From assembly GCA_947561395.2 (NCBI GenBank), contig OX387186.1, positions 7,739,888-7,803,887 of the forward strand: a stretch of 64,000 nt of DNA, written 5' to 3'. Under the pieces are notes generated by a model, which searched no databases, had not been told where the DNA came from, and saw only the letters and a list, made by a program, of their open reading frames with translations. Position numbers and translations under genes: made by a program. This DNA is from Buxus sempervirens (Eukaryota; Streptophyta; Magnoliopsida; Buxales; Buxaceae). Each line of letters opens with the position of its first letter. Positions within the stretch are counted from its first letter, which is position 1. Below, in pieces: positions 1-16,651 of this stretch.

Positions 1-734
1 CATGCGAAACCCACTTAATCAACCAAATGGAAAGTAACTTTTGAATTTAGAACAGCAAGTGGTTCTATTAATTTTTGAAACAAATCTGATCAGCTCAAGT
101 TGTGAAACAGAACCCCAAAGAGAAAAGGTTTTGCTGATTTTGGTCAAGTAATCTTCCTTGAGATGAGAAGGAAAACTTTTAGGAGAGAAAGAAGAACAAA
201 AAATAATATTTGACAGGTTGCAAAATAAATGTGAGGAAAAATACAAATGAAGAAAAATAACATAGTGGAAGCAAGAAAAATGAAAAGGGTAGAAAATTAT
301 TGACCAATGCTATTACGGTACTTGAGGAAATTTTATGCTTCAAATCATAATTGATATCTATTAGAGCATATCAACTATTTCCTATGAAATTTAAAAAAAA
401 TAACATACACCTGATGATCAAATCACATAGAAAATGGAATCCAATAGTAATTAGTAACAAAGTAATATTTTTAAGAGTGTAGTATGTAGCCGGCTTGAAC
501 CTTGCTTTCTCACCAATTAATTTATAGAAGCACTTCTTGCTCATCATTTAGCAATACCGTTCCTTGCATAGACAAACATGATCTTCATGGTTTTCTTGAT
601 CCATCATTGCCACAATACCAATTGAAGGATATTCAGGATAATAACTTTTAGGGTGTGCTTGGTATTGCTTTTAAATAGGCATTGGAAGCCACTCTTGGGG
701 GGCATTTTGTCTGTTCGTTTTGTTTATGCGTGAA
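1..734. other. no gene recognised
   Basis: AT-rich sequence with only short chance reading frames. I see no conserved protein or RNA. From about 735 the sequence starts to resemble the intron that precedes KARI exon 3 in copies B and C, so the left limit of pseudogene copy 0 is near here. Confidence 0.5.
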
Positions 735-5240
<4,506 letters not shown>

Positions 5241-6047
5241 CAATCAACGAGCTGATGATATTAAAATAACATTAAAAACATTAATATTAAAAGAAGAAAT
5301 CATAGGCCAAAAACGTTAAAACGAGTAATTAGTTAAAAAAAACATTAAGGCATTAAAAACGTTAATTTATTTTTCAAAAAAGTTAATGTAAAACTATTGT
5401 TTTAACATTAATGTTAAAACAAATAACATTAAAAACATTAGAATATTAAAATTGGTGAAAAAACATTAAACTATTTTTTTCAAAAGCATTAAAAAAAATG
5501 CTAAAATCATAGGGCCAACAATATTACAATAGATGCAAATTACGATCAAAGACATAGGAGAGCTACTACTAGGAGGGTCACCATCAAACAAGTTACAAAT
5601 TGCTACAAAGTTCAAAACAAAATAGGACACTGTCAAACAAGTAACAGATCGTAGGACATTATCAAAAAAGTAACAAATCTATAAATCTTTAAAAGGGAAA
5701 GAAAGAGATTCATTGGCAAATAAGGAAGAAAAATTGATAACAAAGAGAACAAAATGATTGCAAATAGCGATTCATTGTCATATAAGGAAGAAAAATAAAT
5801 AACAAAGAGAAAAAAATAATTGCAGATAAGCATAGAAGAAGAGTCTTACTAGTCTTGATTGTTCAAGAAAAAGACAATAATTAGGAAGAAGGGATGAATC
5901 GTTGAGGTAGGAGAAGCCTTTTTTTTCTACTATAATCTCTAGCAGAATGTTCCCAATTCTAATTTCTATTATCTACTAATTAAGATTAAATTACTATGTA
6001 TTTATAATCTCCCTAATTTTAGAGTTAAAACATGGACAATTAAGTAA
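5241..6047. other. AT-rich stretch, no gene
   Basis: Low-complexity sequence with many irregular copies of ACATTAAAAACATTAA-like words and no supported reading frame or RNA. Confidence 0.6.
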
Positions 6048-7438
6048 GAGGGTGTTTGGTAACGTGTTTGTTTGAACACTGTTTTTCGGTTTTTAAAAAC
6101 AAAAAACCCAAAACTTGATTGGCAATGAGAGTTTTCAAATCGTTTTTCAGAAAAACGATTGAAAAACGACCCCATTTTTAAAAACCGAAATTTTTGGTTT
6201 TTAAAAACGATGAATCGTATTGTGATTCGATGGCATTTTTGTAATATTGTATTTCGTTTTTCTTCTATAGTTTCGAACTCCTCTTCCTCTCAAGCTCGTT
6301 TCGTTTTTTCCTCATTAGTGATTTGCTTTCTTTCTTTCTAGCGCTGTCTCTTTGTCTTTTTTATCTCCCGTTGCTAATAAAGAAGAGAAGGGTTTCTTTC
6401 GCAACGAACGGCTCCACTTGATATCCAGGTTTTGAGTTGAACCGGTGAAGTAGTTTTAAAGTTTAGACATTGTTTTTTCTGTCTTCAAGCTTCTTTGGAA
6501 CTGCGATTTAAGGTGGATTTCATGCTGGGATTGGGATAAGTTAACAGTTTTGTTTATTTTTTTCGAATTGCGCTACTTCAGTTTTAATTCTCTTCTTTAT
6601 TCAACTTTTGGTGAAGTGGTGGCGATTTGATACGAAGACGAGAGGTTTTCGGGTCGATTGAGCGGTAGAAGAATCGTGGATTTTAATGGTAATGGTAATT
6701 TAGGGTTTTCGGTGCCTTCGTATTACTTTCACCTCCATTTGTTTTTTCTTTACTTTCGTTTAGGGTTTTAATTTCACCTCGGATGAGAAATTCAAGCCGT
6801 TGTTGCGAATAGTCGACTGTTCAAATGAAGAAGAAAGGGAAATTAAGTTTTAGTGATTTTTCTTTGAACATAATTAAAATCCAGTCTAAAATGTTCTTGG
6901 TTTTCACGTTTAGGAAATATTTATCAAATAATTAAATTATAGTGACATTTTACTTTTACAAGCCCTATTCTTCCAAGACTACCCTTATACCAAACAATCA
7001 TTTTATTTATACACAAAACTAAATCTAAAATTACTTTCATATTAATGTTAACAAAACTAAATTAAAATTATTATTCTTAAGTAAGTTAAATTTTATTTAT
7101 TGACTTTATTAAAAACTTTATAAATTTTTTACAGGCATGTATATCTAGGGAATTATTTAACCATGTTCATTCATTATTACTCAATATGATAGGATATTGT
7201 TTTGGCGTATTCAACTTAACTTATTTTTTGTATTGCAACCCATTTTTGTTGATTTTAAAAACTTAAATTGTTTTTTATTAATTGTTACCAAACGGGTTTC
7301 TCGTCATTTGTTTCCAAAAATCCAAAAAACAGTAAATGTTACCAAACAGGTTTTTTCTCAACTGTTTTCAAAAAACCCAAAAACAGTTAGAAACATTTTT
7401 AGTTTTCAAACTGTTTTTAAAAAAAAACGTTACCAAAC

Positions 7439-8081
7439 AGTACGGTTGAGTATTGGGCCGTGCCGGCCTGAGCACGACACGGCTCGCCAGGGCACGCAGC
7501 ATGCACGCGGGCCTTGCTGGGCACGCCCCCAACGGCAAGCCCGCGTGCCAGCCCGCTATGGGGCAAACCTAACTTAAGCTAGTTGGCCCAACTAGCTTAA
7601 ATAACCCAAATTCCCAAAATTTGTTGATAGCAAGGTTCGAACCTTGCCAAACAAACTGAAAACCTGTCTCTTTAACCACTAGGACATAGCACCTTCTTGC
7701 ATCAATAATATCATAATTAAATTATTTTAGCTAAAAATTAAGGATTTGGAAAATATAATTATAAAAGCTCTTATATAATCAATCAAAACTAAGAAAATAA
7801 TTAGGTATAAATAAGCCCAAAAAGCTGTAATAAAATCTCCAATTAAATATATTTGTTAAGTCTATGGTTTTTAATTAGACTACTTTAAGTCTCTAATGGG
7901 TGTAATTTATTTATTTTTTTGAGCAAAATCTATCTTAATAAGTGTAAAACAATTTTGTGAATAATAAAAATATTTTTTAGAATTTTTTGGGTTTTAAAAA
8001 AAAAAGGGGGTTTAATACCCCTGGCTTGCTAGGCCTGCCGGCCTGGCAGGCCCGCGGCAAGGCCGGCCTGCCGCTCAACCC
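7439..8081. mobile_element. nested GC-rich-ended hAT-like element
   Basis: The element is flanked by perfect 8-bp duplications TACCAAAC at 7431-7438 and 8082-8089. Its ends are GC-rich subterminal repeats built from GCCGGCC/GGCCCGC words and GGTTGAG / CTCAACC. Removing it restores the end of the surrounding element (compare 9190-9215). No transposase is present, so it is non-autonomous. Confidence 0.75.
7615..7692 (-). other. tRNA-like segment (Pol III A/B-box-like)
   Basis: On the minus strand this reads CCTAGTGGTTAAAGAGAC and about 35 bases later GGTTCGAACCT, a perfect match to the Pol III B-box consensus. A complete tRNA cloverleaf is not convincing. It sits inside the hAT element at 7439-8081 and is more likely a tRNA-derived relic than a functional tRNA. 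Confidence 0.35.
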
Positions 8082-8233
8082 TACCAAACGGCCTCTAAAA
8101 TTGTGGTTTAGATAAGTCAAATTATGGTTTAGATAAGTAAAATTTGTATTTTGTGAATTTGGAACGAATTTAGATACAGAGCTGTCAATTCGCGTTTTGG
8201 ACGGGGGAGCGGGATTAGGTCCATATAACGAAT

Positions 8234-8524
8234 TTAGACACGCACAACTATCTCCCTATCAACAATTGCATACACAAGCTTCAAAGCAGCAAGGCAGTCC
8301 TCGCATACGCAGAGGTTCTTCATGATCCTAATCGGTGTACCCTCCGGTGTGTTCAGTAGCCCAAAAAACAAGTGCAAGTTTTGGCTATGGCGATAAAGAA
8401 CACACTCCTCACTCTCATCCAAGTCAAGCAGCACTACTGAAGTGTCTGGTACATACCCCCCAGGTTTCATCGCTGTTGGGTTGATTGACATGTACATGAA
8501 AAAATGCACAGGTTGATAGTGCAC
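8234..8524 (-). pseudogene. DYW-domain fragment of a PPR protein
   Basis: The frame holds recognisable blocks of the C-terminal DYW domain of plant organellar RNA-editing PPR proteins: GGYVPDTSVVLLDLDE, YRHSQNLHLFFGLLNTPEGT, RIMKNLCVCEDC and IVDREIVVR. The family normally has HSE at the zinc site, and here it is HSQ. The His normally following CxDC is Leu. The frame stops before the terminal Asp-Tyr-Trp. No PPR repeats precede it, so it is a decayed fragment. Confidence 0.85.
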
Positions 8525-8528
8525 ATTT

Positions 8529-8700
8529 ATTGTTCGATCAAATGCCCGTGAGAGATGTTGTGTCCATTGTTAACGGGCTATTCATAGAATGGGATGCTAG
8601 AGGAAGCATTGGAGGTCTATAACAAGATGAGAAAGGAGAGTGTAGATGTTGACTTTGTCACAATTTCATCTGTGATTATAGCTTCGATTGATTCATTATG
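8529..8700 (+). pseudogene. PPR repeat fragment, frameshifted
   Basis: Reads FDQMPVRDVVSI in one frame. After a shift near 8590 it reads NGMLEEALEVYNKMRKESVD, then FVTISSVI, typical of plant PLS-class PPR repeats. It lies on the strand opposite the adjoining DYW fragment, so the two pieces are in an inverted arrangement and not one gene. Confidence 0.75.
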
Positions 8701-9047
8701 CAAGTGAATTTTTTCTCAAATAAATAATTTGAAAAAGGTATAATGCAATAAATGTGATATCCCAACATGACCATTCATAGCAAAATAAAAAAAATGAAAG
8801 AGAATTAAAAAAATTGAAATTTTGTTTGGGCCAAACCAAACCTAAATGGAACTTAAATAATAAAGTTTAGGTTGGATAATAAGTTTGGGTTAAGGCGGCA
8901 AAAAATGCTAGGAAAATTTAAAAAAACTGTCTATCGATAAATTTTACACTAATGTAACATCCTTGTGTAATGTGTAAAAATCTCTTTACGTACTTCTCCA
9001 TTCCATGGAAGGTACGTGTTGCAGTTCATTTTTCTTTGTACCAACCC
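8701..9047. other. no gene recognised
   Basis: AT-rich intergenic sequence with no supported feature. Confidence 0.5.
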
Positions 9048-9215
9048 TTAATTGTTACCAAACAAGTTTTTTGTCACCTGTTTTCAAAAACCCAAAAAAC
9101 AGTGATTGTTACCATGTGGGTTTTTTCTCACTTGTTTTCAAAATCCCAAAAACAGTTGGAACTGTTTTTAGTTTTTAAACTGTTTTAAAAAAAAAACGTT
9201 ACCAAATGGCCTCTA
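9048..9215. repeat. solo copy of the GTTACCAAAC-type element end
   Basis: Close relative of 7275-7440 plus the post-hAT end at 8082-8098: repeated TGTTACCAAAC words, AAAACCCAAAAACAGT blocks, and the terminal ACGTTACCAAATGGCCTCT. It gives the uninterrupted end sequence of that element. Confidence 0.7.
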
Positions 9216-9370
9216 AGATAGAGATCTTTGAGGTTTCCACATGCTTTTGTTGATTTGGTCTAAAAAGTATAATTAATAAAATATTTAATTAATAAATTAA
9301 AAACAATTAATTATTATACAAATAACTAATAGTTTTAAGTAATTATTAATTATTGATTGGGGATACGCTA

Positions 9371-9595
9371 CCAGGGGTGCACATGTAGTATTGCACGGAG
9401 GGAGGGAATGGGGAGAGGAGAAGTGGGGGAGCAGTTACAAAGTGAATGGGTTTTGAACGAAAATGCCAAGTTTAGACAGGTATAACCTTGTATTATTGAA
9501 ACCACAAATTACACCGGGAACAGGCCTTTGGGGAAGAAGTGAATTGTTTTAGGCATGCTTCCCAAGGGGCCTTCTCGTGTTAAATAGAGTATAGA
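9371..9595 (-). mobile_element. short non-autonomous Helitron
   Basis: On the minus strand it starts A|TCTATAC and ends with a hairpin around GTGCAATACTACATGTGCAC, about 5 bases before CTGG|T. That fits Helitron rules (5' TC, 3' hairpin, CTRR, insertion between A and T). Same family as 60727-60964. Confidence 0.6.
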
Positions 9596-9671
9596 TAGAT
9601 GTACCCAAACAATTGTATCTATCTCGTTCAATCATCCAAGCCTCAACCTAACGCCGTTTTTCAGGACTTGA

Positions 9672-9812
9672 AATCTGTTGGAGCCCTTGACCAGAAGATC
9701 TGCTGATCCAACGGTGATGCATGTGTCCACATAGGTGCATGAAGCCTATGTGTACACCCTTTCCATCGTTGGACCAGCAAATCTTCCAGCGTGAGGGACT
9801 AGCTGATATGAC
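9672..9812. repeat. foldback hairpin repeat, copy 1
   Basis: Arms resembling AGATCTGCTGATCCAACGGT and its complement flank an inner palindrome around TGTCCACATAGG / CCTATGTGTACA. A second copy lies at 36390-36510 and a weak third at 20415-20520. Confidence 0.6.
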
Positions 9813-10599
9813 CTTGTTTTTCAATCCCTCTTTAGCTCTTTCTCTCGACAGATTATATTGGAAACACCTTGCTTTTCCATACATACATACGTGCCTGCAT
9901 GCATGCACGAGCATGTGAAATCGACCGAACTGTAAACTTAACCAAACTATGTTCGTGTGTTAGTGGTGAATTTAAATTGATGTTTTCCACAGATTAAAAT
10001 TGAGAGAGTTTGAGTGGACATTAATTTATCAACCCAATAATAAACAGGTTGCGGTTCAGGTTCACCTGGCTAACCCAAAAGATTATATTATTTTATTAAT
10101 ATGAAATAATGTTAATTTTGGTGGGATGGGAACTGACTTAAGATAATGATGATGACAATGAATACAAAATAATGTTAATGATTGAAAAGATATATAGGCG
10201 TTATGCATTTCTTCAACTTTTACAAATGCCTATTTATCTATTCATAATATTTACGGATGTTGTTGAGAGGTGTGACAGAAATGGAGAGCTTAGATCAATA
10301 GAAAAAGGCCTGTTGTTGATGCGCCGAATCCATGGATATTGCGTGATATACTTTTGCCTATTGTCTGTTGATGATCGATTGTTTGCTAATGATTAAATTT
10401 TTTGATTATATATTTATATATATATGTAAGGGTAGGATTGTAAGGGTAGGATTGTTCGTAACATCCAAGCGTAAAGTTATTTACTGATTGAATGAATAAT
10501 TTTTTTGTCTCACTCAAACAAATGATTTGCGGTGATGGGCCTATAAAAAAGGAACGAAATAGCCTGCTGCCATTTATTGCCGTGGATAGCGCAGCTTAA
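9813..10599. other. no gene recognised
   Basis: AT-rich intergenic DNA. Short reading frames here look accidental. Nothing else supported. Confidence 0.5.
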
Positions 10600-10845
10600 G
10601 GCTCCGTTTGGTATTTTTTTCTCAAAAATTGCTAACACGTAAGAAAAACAATTTAGGTTGTTTTTTCTTCTATGAAGGTCTTTTCATGAATTACAATTGT
10701 TTGGTTCACATTTGATTTTTTGGAGAAGAGCAAAAATGCATGTTTGGTAATATGAAAAATAAAATAAAATTGCTTCTTTGCTAATATTGTCACTACTATT
10801 ATGGTAGGAGTGGGTAGTGGTCGTGGATGGTACTAGCGGTGGTGG
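10600..10845. mobile_element. left part of a possible TIR element hosting the LTR nest
   Basis: Begins GGCTCCGTTTGGTATTT and leads into GTGG-rich sequence that resumes at 18383 after the LTR complex. Near 18930 an inverted counterpart (GCCAAATGCCATG) is seen. Likely the two halves of one older element, but the ends are weakly matched. Confidence 0.35.
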
Positions 10846-11595
10846 TGTAGATACCCCAAATTGCACTGTCAAAATGATCAGTAATCAGTAAAAATCATTA
10901 TCTCCTTGAATGCCAGCACAGAGTTTGAGAAAATGAGTTTTTTCCTTGTATCCGGCAACTCAGGTCGGATACAAGTGTTTTTCTTCGTATCCGATGGAAC
11001 ATACCGGATACAAGCAGACCTCAGTGTATCCGGTATCATTGGCCGGATACATTAAGGCACTTGTGTATCCGGCCTGACATACCGGATACACTAGTTTTGC
11101 TCAAAATTACGGTTTTCCGAGAGCTTTCACCTTTTACCATCATATCCCTCATTAAATGAGTGGAAATCTCGGAAATAGCCTTAGGGTTAAGGTTGGTGGG
11201 CTATAGACATTATGTTGTGTCTACCATTCTCACCAACCCTAACCCTAACCTTTGCCTATAAATAGGAGGCTCCTCCTTAAGCAAATGGCCATTAACTCTC
11301 TTGCCAACAATTTTTGCCAAGAGGAACTCCAAGAGAAGAGGGAAACCGCTGCGGAAGTGCTTCCAGAATCCAGGTAAGCCTTAAACCTCTATTTAATTTT
11401 CTGTTTTTACATTCTAGATCTAGATCTCTTCTTCTACCTTTCTATAGAATAAGGCCTTGATGTGTGTATGAAAACCTTTCCCCGGCTCAAAGTATCTCAA
11501 GACTCCCCCTAGCCGTAAAACGTGAAGGCGGGATCTAGGAGAAACGAGACTGCGGATTGATCCTAGTGCTAGAACCTCTTTTGAATAAGCCTTTT

Positions 11596-13860
11596 TGTAG
11601 ACACCCCAAATTGCACAAACAATCATAAAAAATCATTATCTCCTGGAAAGCCAGCACAGAATTTGAAGAAAATAAACTTTTACCTGTATCCGGATACTCA
11701 ATCCGGATACAAGTACCCCTTCCCGTATCCGGATACTCATACCGGATACATGTGAGCCCTAGCGTATCCGGTATCATGTACCCGATACCTTAAGGTCCTT
11801 TGTTATCCGGTCTGATATACCGGATACCTTAAGTTTGCTCAAAATTAGGGTTTTCCGAGAGCTTTTCACTTTTACCATCATGTCCCTCATTAAATGAGGG
11901 GAAATCGCGGAAATAACCTTAGGGTTTAGGTTGGAGGGGTTCTAGACATTAATTTGTGTCTACCAATGACCTTAGCCCTTGCCTATAAATAGGAGCCTCC
12001 TCCTTGAGCAAAAAACACAACTCTTGTTTTGAATTCTCGTAAAGAAGAACTCCAAGAGAAGAAGAAAACCGCTGTGGAATCGTCTCCAGAACTCAGGTAA
12101 GCCTCAACTTTTCTTTTTATTTTCTGTCTTTACATTCCTAGATCTAGATCTCTTCTTCTACCTTTCTGTAGTGTAAAGCCTTGTTTGTATGTGTGGAAAT
12201 CCTTCCCCGGCTCAAAGTATCTCAAGACTCCCCTAGCCGTAAAACGTGAAGGCGGATCTAGGAGAAACGAGACTGGGGATTGACCCTAGTGCTAGAACCT
12301 ATGTAGCATAAGGCCTTTTTGATTGATTGTAAACCTTTCCATATTCAAAGTACCCTTGATTATCTTAAAGAGAACAGAGGGAAACGATAATGGAACGGAA
12401 CCCTAGGCTATGCTAGAACCTATTTTATTGAATCTATATGCATGTTGTATTGATCTTGCTTGGTTTTTCACTTTTGCACACATATTACACTATTTTGGCG
12501 GGATAGGCTCATATTTGGGGATTTATTACATCCATTGTGATAAATCTCCAATAAATGGCCTCAATCAAATTCTGGAGTATTTTAAAATGTTTTTCAAAGG
12601 TTTTGGATTCATCTCACACAGATCACACACATTTTATTAATTTTCGGATTTGATTTTCTTCAAAAGTGGCTTAGCTTGACAGCACCTGTACCCTTACTTC
12701 GGACGCCCGTAACTTCATCATCCGGATGAATTTTGGGGTGATTTCAGAACCATGGGAAAGGTGAGGCTGTCTAGTTTATGTCCACCAAATTTCATGAATT
12801 TTCATCTAGCGGATTTTTGACACCTCTCTGTCGAAGTTAAGTGGACAGTTCAGGTTCAAGTACAGAACTTGTCACTTCGACGGACCGCCATGTGTTTGTT
12901 TTAAGTCCGATTCAAGTGATTTTTATTTCTGAGTATTCCTTTTTGAGTCTATTTTCAAATCCAGTTGGTTTTATAATTTTTGGATTCCATTTGAATTATT
13001 GGTAGCCGATTTACTCGGAACTGCTCATTTGCACTTTTCTGGGTAAATCTGTGATCTTCGGGGCCTGTTCGGGAGACCACCCAAGGCACATCCGAAGGGA
13101 TTTTTGTATGAGGCTAGTTTCTATGGAAAGATGGCCATACAAACTTCAATCACACCAAATTTCGTGGACTTTTGTGTAGTGGATTTTTCTAGACAATTTT
13201 CCAAATTTGCCTACTTACCACTTTTAAAAATCCCCAGCAGCAACTTCAAAGGAGCATAACTCCTAGGATTTTTATCGGAATGGATTGAAATTTTGCATGA
13301 AACTCTTATTTACCTTGGATTTGGTTTGGTTCAATTTAATATTGGATTTGAATGATTTTAAGGCAAATGGCATACTTTTTACCAAACTTCCCGGATTTGA
13401 TTCAACTTGGTTTTGAGCAACCTCTACTTTGATTTCCATCTTTTGAAATACTCCAGAAGTGATATTGACATAAGAGAGGATCTAAAATCCATTTAGATCT
13501 TCAGGTGAATATATCATACACTTGTTCCTTTTTCAAGGCTTTTTCATGATTTTTAGCAAGCTTCTTATTTTCTTTTTAGCATGAACATACACTTGGCAAC
13601 CACTTCGTGTGGATGAATGGGGGTGCCTAACACCTTCCCCCGTTCATAATCTAATCCCCTTACCCATCTCTGGATTTAATTTTCAAGTAGGGTTATTTTT
13701 ATCCTAGAATGTTTCTTTTGGCTATTTTTGCCTATTTTTAAACTTTTGGTGTCCATTCTTACCCCAAAATCATGAATGGTGGCGACTTTCCCAATTTTTG
13801 CGTTGAGCCCGTGTGTTGACGGAGGGATGATCACTCCGGTGATTTTTCCCATGTCTCACA
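11596..13860 (+). mobile_element. solo LTR 2, nested in LTR 1
   Basis: TGTAGACACCCC to ATGTCTCACA, 2265 bp, flanked by the perfect 5-bp duplication CTTTT (11591-11595 and 13861-13865). TATA box at 11984. It is the short subfamily, lacking about 500 bp near the 5' end that LTR 3 and LTR 4 have. From about 12100 on it is nearly identical to LTR 3. Confidence 0.92.
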
Positions 13861-13880
13861 CTTTTGAATCTTTGAAGACC

Positions 13881-16651
13881 TGTAGACACCCCAAAATTGC
13901 ACGATTTTTGATAAATCTTGAAGGAGAGAAATATTTTATTGGAATTTTCAGTTCTTTGCATTGGGTTTGAGATACTTAACCCATTTGAATCCAAAACAGA
14001 AAAGGAAAAGGCCCGAATTCAATCTTTTGTGCAAAGTCAAACTTTTTCCGGTTGAATTTTGTTGACTTTTGACCTCAGAAAATGAAATATTTTTTAAAGC
14101 CAGATTTCAAGATAATTTTTCCCGGTAATCAGGTTTTTAGCCATGTTATTGCATAAAAGAATTTTTTGAGATTTTGAATCTTGGCGAATACCTTGGTTTT
14201 AACATATTGAACTTTTTTTCCAGACCTGAAAAATCAGAATTTTGCCTAGAACTGGAAAGTTGACTTTTTATTCACTTGGAATTTGGGTCTGGAACTATTT
14301 TTAATGGATTCAAATGGGGGGGTGTTTGCTTATTTACATGTAATATCTTAAGTAAATGGAGATTAAAAAATACGAGGACATTTACTTAAACGATATTACA
14401 TGTAAATAAGTATTGCCTGTGTTAAAATTTGGAAAAAAGGCTTTTTCCTTGTATCCGGCAACTCAGGCCGGATACAAGTACATTTCTTTGTATCGGTGGA
14501 ACATACCGGATACAAGCAGTGCTTAGTGTATCCGGTATTGTATACCGGATACCTTAAGGACCTTGTGTATCCGGCCTGATATACTGGATACGCAAGTTTT
14601 GCTCAAAATTAGGGTTTTTCGAGAGCTTTTCACTTTTACCATCATATCCCTCATTAAATGAGGGGAAATCTCGGAAATAGCCTTAGGGTTAAGGTTGGTG
14701 GGCTATAGACATTATGTTGTGTCTACCATTCTCACCAACCCTAACCCTAACCTTTGCCTATAAATAGGAGCCTCCTCCTTAAGCAAAAGGGGCACACAAC
14801 TCTTGTTTTGAATTCTCGCAAAGAAGAACTCCAAGAGAAGAAGAAAACCGCTGTGGAATCGCCTCCGGCACTCAGGTAAGCCTCAACTTTTCTTTTTATT
14901 TTCTGTCTTTACATTCCTAGATCTAGATCTCTTCTTCTACCTTTCTGTAGTGTAAAGCCTTGTTTGTATGTGTGGAAATCCTTCCCCGGCTCAAAGTATC
15001 TCAAGACTCCCCTAGCCGTAAAACGTGAAGGCGGATCTAGGAGAAACGAGACTGGGGATTGACCCTAGTGCTAGAACCTATGTAGCATAAGGCCTTTTTG
15101 ATTGATTGTAAACCATTCCATATTCAAAGTACCCTTGATTATCTTAAAGAGAACAGAGGGAAACGATAATGGAACGGAACCCTAGGCTATGCTAGAACCT
15201 ATTTTATTGAATCTATATGCATGTTGTATTGATCTTGCTTGGTTTTTCACTTTTGCACACATATTACACTATTTTGGCGGGATAGGCTCATATTTGGGGA
15301 TTTATTACATCCATTGTGATAAATCTCCAATAAATGGCCTCAATCAAATTCTGGAGTATTTTAAAATGTTTTTCAAAGGTTTTGGATTCATCTCACACAG
15401 ATCACACACATTTTATTAATTTTCGGATTTGATTTTCTTCAAAAGTGGCTTAGCTTGACAGCACCTGTACCCTTACTTCGGACGTCCGTAACTTCATCAT
15501 CCGGATGAATTTTGGGGCGATTCTAGAACCATGGGAAAGGTGAGACTGTCTAGTTTATGTCCACCAAATTTCATAAGTTTCCATCTAGCGGATTTTTGAC
15601 ACCTCTCTGTCGAAGTTAAGTGGACAGTTCAGGTCCAAGTACAGAACTTGTCACTTCGACGGACCGCCATGTGTTCGATTTAAGTCCGATTCGAGTGATT
15701 TTTATTTCTGAGTACTCCTTTTTGAGTTTATTTTCAAATCCAGTTGGTTTCATAATTTTTGGATTCCTTTTGAATTATTGGTAGCCGATTTACTCAGAAC
15801 TGCTCATTTGCATTTTTCTGGGTAAATCTGTGATCTTCGGGGCCTGTTCGGGAGACCAACCAAGGCACATCCGAAGGGATTTTTGTATGAGGCCAGTTTC
15901 TATGGAAAGATGGCCATACAAACTTCAATCACACCAAATTTCACGGATTTCTATGTAGTGGATTTTTCTAGACAATTTTCCAAATTTGCCCACTTACCAC
16001 TTTTAAAAATCCCCAACAGCAACTTCAAAGGAGCATAACTCCTAGATTTTTCATCGGAATGAAGTGGAATTTTGTATTAGACTCTTATTTACCCTAATCT
16101 TTCAAATGGATTTGGTTTGGTTCAATTTAATATTGGATTTGAATGATTTTAAGGCAAAGGACCTTACTTTTTACCAAAATTCCCGGATTTGCCTCAACTT
16201 GGTTTTGGCCACTTTTACTTTGATTTCCATCTTTTGAAATACTCCAGAAGTGATATTGACATAAGAGAGGATCTAAAATCCATTTAGATCTTCATGTGAA
16301 AATATCATACATTGTTCCTTTTTCAAGGCTTTTTCATGATTTTTAGCAAGCTCCTTATTTTCTTTTTAGCATGAACATACACTTGGCAACCACTTCGTGT
16401 GGATGAGTGGGGGTGCCTAACACCTTCCCCCGTTCATAATCTAATCCCCTTACCCATCTCTGGATTTGATTTTCAAGTAGGGTTATTTTTACCCTAGAAT
16501 TTGTCTTTTGGCTATTTTTGCCTATTTTTGAACTCTTTGGTGTCCATTCTCACCCCAAAATCATGAATGGTGGCGACTCTCCCACTTTTGCGATGAGCCC
16601 GTGTGTTGACGGAGGGATGATCACTCCGGTGATTTTTTCCCATGTCTCACA
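13881..16651 (+). mobile_element. solo LTR 3, nested in LTR 1
   Basis: TGTAGACACCCC to ATGTCTCACA, 2771 bp, flanked by the perfect 5-bp duplication AGACC (13876-13880 and 16652-16656). It sits only 20 bp from LTR 2. TATA box TATAAATAG at 14759. It is the long subfamily, including a palindrome around 14330-14412 whose arms are TTATTTACATGTAATATC and its complement. Confidence 0.92.

Larger units (their letters stand above)
6048..8098. mobile_element. TIR element ending in GTTTGGTAACG, with a nested hAT element
   Basis: The left end (from about 6048) and right end (to about 8098) are inverted versions of AGAGG..GTTTGGTAACG. The right-end sequence, without the nested insertion, recurs at 9048-9215, which supports the boundary. 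The interior has no transposase I can recognise. The 6230-6860 part looks like unspliced plant 5' UTR or intron sequence and could be captured, but I cannot assign it. The element was later interrupted near its right end by the hAT at 7439-8081. Confidence 0.5.

Noticed and set aside
12410..12640. 76-codon frame, repeated identically at 15189-15419
   Set aside because: Identity comes from LTR 2 and LTR 3 being near-identical; it lies in LTR sequence with no known protein.
14700..14760. Telomere-like CTAACCCTAACCC words in the LTRs
   Set aside because: Only two or three units and present in several LTR copies as part of the LTR; not an interstitial telomere.
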